Assembly: GCA_002412425.1 (NCBI GenBank)
Contig: DHVB01000006.1
Location: 1 to 13,844 of the forward strand
From: Bacteroidales bacterium UBA5219
GTDB taxonomy: Bacteria; Bacteroidota; Bacteroidia; Bacteroidales; ML635J-15
Length of the DNA: 13,844 nt
Direction: 5' to 3'
Below are positions 1 through 6,708 of the stretch, piece by piece. Within the stretch, counting starts at the first letter, position 1. Every line of letters begins with the position of its first letter. The notes beneath the pieces were generated by a model. That model did no database searches. It was not told the DNA's origin and was given only the letters and a program-made list of their open reading frames with translations. The translations under genes were made by a program, and so were the position numbers.

Positions 1-1
1 G

Positions 2-145
2 GTTATTAGACAAACTGACGTTAGTGGCAAGTGTGGCGGCGACAATACAAAATTGAGAATATCGATGGAAATAAAAGACATAGAGGAATGGAATAATTTG
101 CTGAACGAAGTTAATTCGGGTGATAGCATTTCTTTTTACTTATAG
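2..145 (+). CDS. C-terminal fragment of an unrecognised protein (runs off the left edge)
   Basis: An open frame enters from the left edge and stops at TAG 143-145, giving 47 residues with a GKCGGDN stretch, then a KDIEEWNNLLNEVNSG segment that looks helical, ending in SFYL. No family is recognised. It is convergent with dapA, about 50 bases from the dapA stop. The short length and missing N-terminus mean that its coding status rests only on the open frame reaching the window edge and the ordinary-looking residue composition. It could be the tail of a small cytosolic enzyme or a chance frame. Confidence 0.4.
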   Translation, partial: VIRQTDVSGKCGGDNTKLRISMEIKDIEEWNNLLNEVNSGDSISFYL

Positions 146-197
146 TAATTAAAAACTTTTACGCAAGAACAAATTTCATATTCTTTTAAATAGAATT

Positions 198-1076
198 TTA
201 ATATCTCCTTAAATCATTCTTAATTTTTTCGCTAAGTTTTTGACTTGCAGGAACCATAGGTAGTCTAAATTCATTTTTCATTTTGCCTTGTTGAGACAAA
301 TATTCTTTTACGCCACAAGGATTTCCTTCCGCAAACATATTTGAAATAGAATCAAGAAGTTTGTAATGAATAGTTTTAGCGTTTTCAAAATCTTTGTTTA
401 ATGCTAATCTTACTAATTGTGACATTTCTTTTGGAAATGCATTTCCTGCAACTGAAATAACGCCTTCGCCACCAACTGCAATTAAAGGAAGTGTTAAGCC
501 ATCATCGCCCGAAATAACTGTAAAACTTAGAGGTTTGTTTTTAATAACTTGCATCATTTGGTCGATTGAACCGCAAGCTTCTTTTATTGCTGTTATATTT
601 TCAAAATCGTTTGCCAATCTTACAACAGTGTCTGGAAGAATATTTACTCCTGTTCTGCCGGGAACATTATATAAAATCAGTTGTGTAGGACAAACACTTG
701 CTATAGCCGCAAAATGTTGATATAAACCTTCTTGATTTGGCTTGTTGTAATAAGGAGCAACACATAAAATGCCATCAACTCCATTAAGATTTGTTGATTT
801 TATACGATTAATTACGTCCATTGTGTTGTTGCCACCAATTCCATACATAATTGGAACTCTAAAGTTTATTTCTTTTTTTGCAAACTCTAAAATTTCTTGC
901 TTTTCTTCTTCAGAAATTGTTGCCGATTCAGCTGTAGTACCCATTACAAGCAAGTAATCAACTCCGTTAGCAATTAAATCATTAATTAATTTTGCAAAAG
1001 CAGGAAAATCTATTTGTTTGTCTTCTGTAAACGGCGTAACCATTGCTACACCAGTTCCTATAAAATTAGTTTTCAT
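198..1076 (-). CDS. dapA: 4-hydroxy-tetrahydrodipicolinate synthase
   Basis: Cytosolic aldolase that condenses pyruvate with L-aspartate semialdehyde, the first committed step to meso-diaminopimelate and lysine. The 292 residues match the family's usual length. Visible motifs: GTTAES at 46-51 (usual form GTTGES), YYNKP at 109-113, YNVPGRTG at 136-143 with catalytic Tyr136 and substrate-binding Arg141, and the Schiff-base lysine Lys165 in ITAIKEACGS. The usual NPxPxK stretch near the C-terminus reads GNPCGVK at 251-257, a mild variant. The ATG lies 6 bases after the stop of the DUF6913 gene with an A-rich leader, so the two are probably one transcript with DUF6913 first. Expected to form a homotetramer, as in the family. 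Confidence 0.97.
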   Translation of the reverse strand: MKTNFIGTGVAMVTPFTEDKQIDFPAFAKLINDLIANGVDYLLVMGTTAESATISEEEKQEILEFAKKEINFRVPIMYGIGGNNTMDVINRIKSTNLNGVDGILCVAPYYNKPNQEGLYQHFAAIASVCPTQLILYNVPGRTGVNILPDTVVRLANDFENITAIKEACGSIDQMMQVIKNKPLSFTVISGDDGLTLPLIAVGGEGVISVAGNAFPKEMSQLVRLALNKDFENAKTIHYKLLDSISNMFAEGNPCGVKEYLSQQGKMKNEFRLPMVPASQKLSEKIKNDLRRY

Positions 1077-1082
1077 AATATT

Positions 1083-1649
1083 TTAAGTATTTATCATTTT
1101 TAAATAATGTTCAGTTTGTTTTATTAATTCTTCAAGCAAGTTTTCTGTGTTTTTATTAATATTTATCATCAAATCGTAATACACAGGCTCGTTTTTACTA
1201 TAAAGTCCAGTTTTAAACATTGCTTGAGATTCTGCTACAATAAAGCAGTTTGGTAATTTTTCATTAATGTTTAAATCAATTAAAATATCGAATTTACAAT
1301 TGCAAAATTCCTTAGTAATTTCAGAAATTGGTTTAAAAAATTTATTCAAATCTTTTTTAGAATAAAATTTAAAATCTTCATGTTTTGTGTGAAATTCTGA
1401 TAATTCAGCAGAGTCAACATATCCAATGCTGTCAACTATATGAATTTTGCTTTTTAATTCTTCAACAAAAGCTTTAACTTTTTCAAAATCTTCGTTTAAT
1501 GTGGCATCATAAACTATACCTATTGATTTTGCTTTATAAAGGTTGCAAGCAATAACATTTGCTTCGGGTCTTCGGGCAGTTTTTCTAAATTTTCTTAACC
1601 CAATTTTATATCTTAATCCTTCGATAAGCTTCACAGTTTTTTTCTGCAA
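1083..1649 (-). CDS. DUF6913 family protein
   Basis: A 188-residue soluble protein without a signal peptide, resembling the Bacteroidota-restricted DUF6913 family, which is commonly seen beside dapA; no biochemical role is known to me. It has a basic N-terminal helix (about residues 6-28, rich in Arg/Lys), then alternating strands and helices, and the family-like stretches FDILIDLNI and YYDLMININ near the C-terminus. No ATG is available upstream: an in-frame stop lies three codons before the TTG at 1649-1647. GTG at 1634-1632 (residue 6) is an alternative start. A -7-like TATATTTA on the minus strand at 1664-1657 would give almost no leader for TTG but about 17 bases for GTG, which slightly favours GTG. 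The gene is divergent from rnpB and leads the dapA transcript. Confidence 0.82.
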   Translation of the reverse strand: MQKKTVKLIEGLRYKIGLRKFRKTARRPEANVIACNLYKAKSIGIVYDATLNEDFEKVKAFVEELKSKIHIVDSIGYVDSAELSEFHTKHEDFKFYSKKDLNKFFKPISEITKEFCNCKFDILIDLNINEKLPNCFIVAESQAMFKTGLYSKNEPVYYDLMININKNTENLLEELIKQTEHYLKMINT

Positions 1650-1685
1650 ATTTAATTAAATATAAGAATATTGAAAAGTTTTTTA

Positions 1686-1693
1686 TAATTTTG
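1686..1693 (+). promoter_or_regulatory. Bacteroidota -7 element upstream of rnpB
   Basis: TAATTTTG matches the Bacteroidota primary sigma -7 consensus TAnnTTTG exactly and ends 4 bases before the start of the rnpB P1 helix at 1698, the spacing expected for a start site near 1698-1700. The expected -33 TTTG about 19 bases upstream is weak (TAAG at 1663-1666), so only the -7 part is well supported. Confidence 0.6.
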
Positions 1694-1697
1694 CCTT

Positions 1698-2030
1698 TAG
1701 AAGTAGGCAGGTCTGTCGCCTCGTTAGTTTTAGCGGGGAGGAAAGTCCGGACAACACAGGGTGCTGCACTCTTGAAATAAGAGATGTTCGTGAGGCATGA
1801 AGGCAAAGAAGAAAATAACCGCCCAAGTTTATCTTGTGGTAAGGATGAGAAGGTAGAGTAAGAGCCTACCAGTGATAATGGCAACATTATCAGCTGTTTG
1901 CCCTGCAGGTTGCAAGACCATGTATATCGGCGTTTTAAAGCTACCCGCTTGAGCCGAGGGGTAGGTCGCATAGATAAATGACAGACGGCATACTATATGT
2001 TACAGAATCCGGCTTATATGCCTACTTCTA
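1698..2030 (+). ncRNA. rnpB: RNase P RNA, bacterial class A
   Basis: Catalytic RNA of ribonuclease P, which removes the 5' leader from pre-tRNAs. Recognised from the universally conserved cores: GAGGAAAGTCCGGACA with CACAGGGTGCTG around 1738-1768 (5' half of the P4 core), the GGTAAGGATGAGAAGG / GTAAGAGCCTACCAG region around 1839-1873, GGGGTAGGTCGC around 1959-1970 (L15, tRNA 3' CCA contact), and ACAGAATCCGGCTTATA at 2002-2018 (3' half of P4). The ends come from a perfect 12-bp P1 helix: 1698-1709 pairs with 2019-2030. A run of six T follows directly at 2031-2036. It is of type A. A protein-like open frame on the opposite strand is only its shadow. Confidence 0.97.
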
Positions 2031-2049
2031 TTTTTTAAAGAATGAAATT

Positions 2050-2379
2050 ATGACAAACGAATGGAAAAAACGCGAAGGTATTGTTTACTCAACTAAAGCC
2101 GACTTTGTTTATCAAACAAACGAGATAGAAGAGCCAGAAACCTTACCAGCAGAAAAGCAAAAATTAAAAATAGCTTTAGATAGAAAGCAAAGAAAAGGTA
2201 AAACTGTAGTTCTAATAACAGGATTTGTCGGCAAATCAGATGATTTAGAAAATTTAGCCAAAGAATTGAAAAATAAATGCGGAACTGGAGGCTCAGCAAA
2301 AAATGGAGAAATTATTATTCAAGGCGAAATGATCGAAAAAGTTAAAGATATTTTAAGAAATAAAGGATTTAAAGTTTAA
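2050..2379 (+). CDS. SUI1/eIF1-like translation initiation factor (YciH family)
   Basis: A 109-residue cytosolic protein of the bacterial SUI1 family, related to eukaryotic and archaeal (e/a)IF1, thought to act on the small ribosomal subunit in start selection or under stress; the bacterial role is poorly defined. The N-terminal 43 residues are a variable linker beginning MTNEWKKREGIVYST. The SUI1 domain spans about 44-109, with the basic RKQRKGKTV stretch at 45-53 and the signature CGTGGSAKNGEIIIQG at 77-92. The start is set at ATG 2050: an in-frame ATG at 1978 lies inside conserved rnpB sequence and would add 24 residues unlike the family. It sits 20 bases after rnpB and 7 bases before the next gene, so it probably shares transcripts with both. 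Confidence 0.93.
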   Translation: MTNEWKKREGIVYSTKADFVYQTNEIEEPETLPAEKQKLKIALDRKQRKGKTVVLITGFVGKSDDLENLAKELKNKCGTGGSAKNGEIIIQGEMIEKVKDILRNKGFKV

Positions 2380-2386
2380 AAGAGAA

Positions 2387-3808
2387 ATGAAAATCAAAAA
2401 TTTAATTTTAGTTAGCACATTAATATTAATAATAAGTGCATGGTCTTGTGGAGATAAAAAATCTAAAACAGAAAAACAAGATGAACATTTGATTGAAATA
2501 GCTTTAAATATTGCTAATTATTCAAACGATTATATCGTAGCAACTTGTAACGAGCAGGTTGATACTGTTAAAGTTGGTGAAGATGGAAAATATTTGTACT
2601 CAACTTTTCTTGGTCAAGATTCTTATTTAGAAATTAAAATAGGAAGAAAAAGAGTTTTGATATATACTAAGCCAAAAGCCGAAATGCAAATAGAAGTTGA
2701 TGTTCAAGATTTTCATAATTCTTTGAAATTTTCTGGCGATTATGCCGAAATAAATAATTACTTAGCAAAACAATCTAAATTATTATTTGACGCTAAACCA
2801 GCTTCCGAAAATTTTATTTATGCAGGAGATTATTCCACTTTCAGCAATTCATTTAAAAAATATGATGACGAAAGTAAAAATAACTTGAATAAGTTCGTGG
2901 AAGCAAATCCAAATTTCGAGGACTTTGTGATTTTAGAAAAAGAAAGACAAAAATTAATTAATACAATTTTGTATTTGTCTTATTATTCTCCTTTGGTTTA
3001 TACCGAACAAAGCGATGAGGCACTTGAAAATGAAATAAACTCTTTAATTAATTCCACAGACAAAAATAATCCTAAGTTATTGTGTTTGAGAATATTTTAT
3101 GAATATGCGGAAACTTTAATTCCTTATAAATTAAATTTAAAATACCGTGAAGCTGGAATCGAAAATATTGATGATGCTGAATATATTAATGATTATTTTG
3201 ATTTAATTGGTGAATTGTTTTCAGAATCAGAGGTTTATGAAGCTGTTTTTTATAGTGGACTAAAATCTTTTATTATGTATTATGGGACAGAAAGTGTGAG
3301 TGAACAATTTTCAAAATATGAAGATTTTAGTATGAATAGAGAGCATTTGTCAGAGTTGAATAAAATTTTTGCTGAATATGATAAATTAAAACCAGGTAAA
3401 CCTAGCATTGACTGGGAATTTCCTGATAAAGATGGGAAAATTTATAGCTCAAAAGATTTTGCAGGAAAATATATTTATATTGACGTGTGGGCTAGCTGGT
3501 GTGGACCATGTGTTAGAGAATCAAAATTTTATAAAGAAATTGCAACTAAGTTTAAAGGAAAAAATATTGCATTTGTATCCATTTCAGTTGATGAAAATAA
3601 AGACGAGTGGACAAATTTTATTGGTAACGAAAACAATAATATTGTAAATCTTTGGGCAGGAGGTTGGAATAACGACCTGTGCAACTTCTTTAAAATCAAT
3701 TCAATACCACGCTTTATTTTAATTGATAAAAATGGGTTAATTATAAATGCAAATGCCAGCAATCCATCTGGTGATATAGAAGAAGTTTTGAATAATTTAG
3801 ATTTGTAA
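2387..3808 (+). CDS. TlpA-like thioredoxin-fold lipoprotein
   Basis: A 473-residue exported lipoprotein. The signal peptide ends in the lipobox SAWSC with lipidated Cys21. Residues 35-110 resemble the beta-rich DUF4369-type N-terminal domain common in Bacteroidota thioredoxin lipoproteins (inference from pattern), 120-335 is a helical middle region, and 338-473 is a TlpA/AhpC-like thioredoxin domain with WASWCGPC (redox pair Cys372 and Cys375) and the cis-proline loop SIPRF (Pro441). The intact CxxC indicates thiol-disulfide exchange in the periplasm or at a membrane face, such as keeping envelope or cytochrome-maturation cysteines reduced; the partner is unknown. It starts 7 bases after the SUI1 stop, implying co-transcription, and converges with the next gene 10 bases away. 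Confidence 0.9.
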   Translation: MKIKNLILVSTLILIISAWSCGDKKSKTEKQDEHLIEIALNIANYSNDYIVATCNEQVDTVKVGEDGKYLYSTFLGQDSYLEIKIGRKRVLIYTKPKAEMQIEVDVQDFHNSLKFSGDYAEINNYLAKQSKLLFDAKPASENFIYAGDYSTFSNSFKKYDDESKNNLNKFVEANPNFEDFVILEKERQKLINTILYLSYYSPLVYTEQSDEALENEINSLINSTDKNNPKLLCLRIFYEYAETLIPYKLNLKYREAGIENIDDAEYINDYFDLIGELFSESEVYEAVFYSGLKSFIMYYGTESVSEQFSKYEDFSMNREHLSELNKIFAEYDKLKPGKPSIDWEFPDKDGKIYSSKDFAGKYIYIDVWASWCGPCVRESKFYKEIATKFKGKNIAFVSISVDENKDEWTNFIGNENNNIVNLWAGGWNNDLCNFFKINSIPRFILIDKNGLIINANASNPSGDIEEVLNNLDL

Positions 3809-3818
3809 AAATTTTATT

Positions 3819-5480
3819 TTACTTTTCCGGCGGTAAATAAAAGTATTCTACTTCTTCATCGTCAAGTTCTGGGCTAGGGTAAAAACTTATTGTTTTGGTT
3901 TTTAAAATAGTATTATCTTTTAAACTGTAATTATTAGGTTCAAAAACCAATCTGTACAAGTTGTATAAAAACATATAATCCATGCCTACATATTCATAAT
4001 GGCGTGTCGAACTTTTATTGCCCTCATTATTGGGCCAAACTAATCTTGACGAAGCCGACCAATAAGGGTGGTAGTCATTTCGGGAGGTATCACTCGAAGG
4101 ACCAGAAAATGGAGCAAAACTTAATAGTTGTTGGTAAAAAATCTTATCGTTTTCATAAAGCTGGTTGCCGGGTTTGTAAATGTTTTGGTATTTTTGATTA
4201 TGTAAAGTTACTAGAATTAAAGGGCAGTGTTCATAAGTGTATTTGTTGCGTTTGTCGCTTAATAAAAATAATAAATCGTAAGATTTTGTATTCCAATTTA
4301 TATCTGAAATACTAGCTAAATCTCTAAACATATAATCGTCAAAATTTTCAGGCATAGGAAATCCTGCAAGCCACAAGATTTTTAAATTTTTAAATAATAT
4401 AGATTTAAACACATAAGCAGCCAAGCCTTTATGAGAATTGTCGTAGTGATAAATATCATTTCCTGTTATACTTTTTCCTGCTTCTCCAAAGCCGTATGAA
4501 TTAATCCAAACTCCCATATCTTCGCCATTTCCTTCAGCAACCAAGTCGTTTGTAACAGGGTTCATTATATACCAATAACTAGAAAATAATGCACCAAATC
4601 TTGTTTGAGAAGGACGTGCTTTAAACTCATTTTTTGGCTTTAAAACAATTCTTTGTTGTGGATATTCTTGATGACATTGTCTAACTAATCTGTCTGTTAG
4701 GTCATCAACCCATTTTTTAAAAGAAATAGTGTTTCCTTGCCATATGCCTTTAGATTTTAAATAATTTGGAATAAAATCATTTCTGAATTTTACTTTTATT
4801 TTGCTAACATCTTCATCGTCAACCAATTTTTTAACTAAAGCTAAGCCTTGCAACATCCTTACAATATTATCTTGACTCATTCCTTGCTGTGGAATTACGC
4901 CTTTTTGAAAAATAGACAAATATCTGTTAGTGCCGTTTTTAATTTTATTATACTTGCCATATTCTTCGTTAAAATGTTTGTAATACTGTTTCCAAAAGCC
5001 TAAGCTAACATCGTCTCTAATTAAAAATCCATTTATATCCTCTGGATATTTTATAAGTTCAAAATCGCTTTTGTTGGGTTCTGTTTTATGATATTTTCGC
5101 AAAGTGTATTCCGAGTAAAGGTCTAGTCTTTCTAAGGCAATCATAGCATAGAACAACATAGATAAAGTTTCTTGATAATCTTGCTTATTGTTTTTTAATA
5201 ATCTGTATTCTGTAGAAAGAAGCCCTAACCAATGATTAAAATTACTGTTGCCATCACTCCAACTAACCCAAGATATATTTCCAGCTTTATCTAATCGTCT
5301 ATCTACTGCAGGAATGTTAACGCCAAACTGCTCAACATCAGAACTTATAATAACCCATTCGTTAAGTAATCTGTTTCTATAATTTATATATTTTGAATTA
5401 AGGGAATCTGTAATGTTTGCAAATGTGTAACTTGTAGCAAAAATCACTAAAAATAGTATGTTTATTATTTTAAATTTCAT
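3819..5480 (-). CDS. Exported protein of unknown function
   Basis: A 553-residue protein not assigned to any family here. It has a clear Sec signal peptide (residues 1-21, ending SYTFA), with no lipobox and no C-terminal sorting domain. The mature part is rich in aromatic residues (Trp, Tyr, Phe). Residues about 80-120 (FNHWLGLLSTEYRLL onward) look amphipathic and helical, as in alpha/alpha-toroid folds, and the middle has conserved-looking polar patches, GNGEDMGVWINSYGFG near 317-332 and YHYDNSHKG near 342-350. These resemble the style of a carbohydrate-active or ligand-binding periplasmic protein, but no catalytic pair can be named. It is transcribed alone from a promoter-like TATG-N19-TATTTTTG just upstream, and shares its upstream region with the glucosaminidase gene. 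Confidence 0.8.
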   Translation of the reverse strand: MKFKIINILFLVIFATSYTFANITDSLNSKYINYRNRLLNEWVIISSDVEQFGVNIPAVDRRLDKAGNISWVSWSDGNSNFNHWLGLLSTEYRLLKNNKQDYQETLSMLFYAMIALERLDLYSEYTLRKYHKTEPNKSDFELIKYPEDINGFLIRDDVSLGFWKQYYKHFNEEYGKYNKIKNGTNRYLSIFQKGVIPQQGMSQDNIVRMLQGLALVKKLVDDEDVSKIKVKFRNDFIPNYLKSKGIWQGNTISFKKWVDDLTDRLVRQCHQEYPQQRIVLKPKNEFKARPSQTRFGALFSSYWYIMNPVTNDLVAEGNGEDMGVWINSYGFGEAGKSITGNDIYHYDNSHKGLAAYVFKSILFKNLKILWLAGFPMPENFDDYMFRDLASISDINWNTKSYDLLFLLSDKRNKYTYEHCPLILVTLHNQKYQNIYKPGNQLYENDKIFYQQLLSFAPFSGPSSDTSRNDYHPYWSASSRLVWPNNEGNKSSTRHYEYVGMDYMFLYNLYRLVFEPNNYSLKDNTILKTKTISFYPSPELDDEEVEYFYLPPEK

Positions 5481-5493
5481 TTTAAAATTTTTT

Positions 5494-5524
5494 CAAAAAT
5501 AATTAGTTTTTTCAATTTAACATA
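5494..5524 (-). promoter_or_regulatory. Bacteroidota-type promoter for the exported unknown protein
   Basis: Read on the minus strand, TATG (5524-5521) is followed by exactly 19 bases and then TATTTTTG (5501-5494). This fits the Bacteroidota consensus TTTG-N19-TAnnTTTG with one mismatch in the -33 box. The -7 element ends 13 bases before the ATG at 5480, implying a very short leader. Confidence 0.55.
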
Positions 5525-5576
5525 AACTTGTTAATACTTATAATGAAAAATACAGTTTTTATATTTTTAGAATGGG

Positions 5577-5584
5577 TATTTTTG
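5577..5584 (+). promoter_or_regulatory. Bacteroidota -7 element for the glucosaminidase gene
   Basis: TATTTTTG is a full match to TAnnTTTG and lies 12 bases before the ATG at 5597. No good TTTG is present 19-20 bases upstream, only T-rich sequence near 5556-5560, so this is a partial match. It is the same octamer as in the divergent promoter on the other strand, at nearly the same distance from its start codon. Confidence 0.4.
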
Positions 5585-5596
5585 AATAAAAAATAA

Positions 5597-6520
5597 ATGC
5601 GTATTTTATTTACAATATATTGCTTTTTTATTGCAGGTTTAGCATATTCACAAATCACGCCAGAGCAATATATTTCTACGTTTAGCGATTTGGCTGTAAA
5701 AGAAATGAAGCGAGCAGGAGTACCAGCAAGTATAACTTTGGCACAAGGAATGTTGGAGTCGGGAAATGGAAATTCGTATTTGGCAACAAAAGGGAAAAAT
5801 CACTTTGGAATAAAATGCCATAAGTGGACTGGAGACAAAATTTATAGAGATGATGATGCAAAAGATGAATGTTTTAGAAAATATAAAAATGTAGAGCAGT
5901 CTTTTATCGACCACTCTAACTTTTTGAAAGAAAATTCTAGATACCATTTTTTATTTGATTTAGAAATTACAGATTATAAAGCTTGGGCTAAAGGACTTAA
6001 AAAAGCAGGTTATGCAACAAATCCCAATTATGCAACATCTTTAATAAATTTAATCGAAAAGCATGAGTTATATAACTTTGATTTAGGAATTTCTAAACCA
6101 AAAGAAGATAAGCCAACAAAACGTCCAGAAAGAACAAAAGCTCCTGTGAAAGATGATTTTATTGTAAATCCATATCTCAATGCATATAATTACAATAACA
6201 ACGTGCCATATATTGTTGTTGTTGATACCATAGAAATTGCAGATTTAGCACGCCAATTGGATATGATGAGGTGGCAATTGGTAAAATATAACGATTTAGA
6301 TAAAAATTCAATATTATATCCAGGTGATAATATTTACATTAAACCAAAACGCAATAAAGCGGAAAAACAATACAATGTTCATATTGTTGAGCAAAATGAA
6401 ACTGTAAGAGATATATCTGAAAAATATGCAGTAAAATCAAAAAAATTGTTGAAATTTAACGACTTAACAGATATTGACCAAGAATTAAAAGTAGGTAGCG
6501 AAATAAAATTAAGAAGATAA
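5597..6520 (+). CDS. Exported glucosaminidase (GH73-like) with two LysM repeats
   Basis: A 307-residue peptidoglycan hydrolase that would cut glycan strands at N-acetylglucosamine, acting in the periplasm during wall turnover or division. Signal peptide 1-18 (cleavage near AYS/Q). The glucosaminidase domain spans about 20-162: ITLAQGMLESGNGNS at 46-60 holds the likely catalytic Glu54, followed by NHFGIKCHKWTGD at 68-80 and the C-terminal KAGYATNPNYA at 136-146. A charged linker (about 165-188, Lys/Pro-rich) leads to a degenerate LysM at about 205-249 and a clearer LysM at 259-306 (YNVHIVEQNETVRDISEKY), which bind peptidoglycan. This is a common length and domain order for Bacteroidota. It is followed by gyrA after a 188-base gap with no obvious terminator. 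Confidence 0.93.
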   Translation: MRILFTIYCFFIAGLAYSQITPEQYISTFSDLAVKEMKRAGVPASITLAQGMLESGNGNSYLATKGKNHFGIKCHKWTGDKIYRDDDAKDECFRKYKNVEQSFIDHSNFLKENSRYHFLFDLEITDYKAWAKGLKKAGYATNPNYATSLINLIEKHELYNFDLGISKPKEDKPTKRPERTKAPVKDDFIVNPYLNAYNYNNNVPYIVVVDTIEIADLARQLDMMRWQLVKYNDLDKNSILYPGDNIYIKPKRNKAEKQYNVHIVEQNETVRDISEKYAVKSKKLLKFNDLTDIDQELKVGSEIKLRR

Positions 6521-6607
6521 TTTATAGTAGTGATAAATTATTTAAAAAACCAAATCTAAACTACAGTTTTTATAAACAAGTTTTGTTGAAAAATAGAATT
6601 TGTTAAT

Positions 6608-6639
6608 TATGGAAAATCCAAAGATTAATTATATCTTTA
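6608..6639 (+). promoter_or_regulatory. Possible gyrA promoter
   Basis: TATG (6608-6611), 20 bases, then TATCTTTA (6632-6639) approaches the Bacteroidota consensus TTTG-N19/20-TAnnTTTG with one mismatch in each box. A start near 6645 would give a leader of about 64 bases before the gyrA ATG. It is the best candidate seen in the 6521-6708 gap, but AT-rich DNA gives such matches by chance. Confidence 0.3.
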
Positions 6640-6655
6640 AACACTTTTGTTTAAA
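6636..6655. repeat. Perfect 7-bp inverted repeat upstream of gyrA
   Basis: TTTAAAC (6636-6642) and GTTTAAA (6649-6655) are exact reverse complements separated by six bases. The pair overlaps the end of the candidate -7 box and the predicted transcription start, the position of a repressor operator. It could equally form a small hairpin at the 5' end of the leader, or be chance in AT-rich DNA. Confidence 0.4.
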
Positions 6656-6708
6656 AGTTCAATTTATTGATTATAAAGAAATTACGAAATTAAAAATATT
6701 TAATAATT

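Noticed and set aside
1606..1971. Minus-strand open frame of 121 codons
   Set aside because: It lies over conserved RNase P RNA sequence on the opposite strand and reads as low-quality protein; it is a shadow of rnpB.
1978..2049. Longer SUI1 start at ATG 1978
   Set aside because: It would be inside the 3' part of rnpB, including the conserved ACAGAATCCGGC core; the added residues do not resemble the family.
3805..3822. GTAAAA-N6-TTTTAC inverted repeat between convergent genes as a terminator
   Set aside because: The stem is only 6 bp and AT-rich, without a convincing GC core or T-run; it overlaps the stop codons.
4004..4315. Plus-strand open frame with several Cys/His residues, zinc-finger-like
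   Set aside because: It lies antisense within the 553-residue exported protein gene, whose own frame is long and has a signal peptide; no start context supports it.
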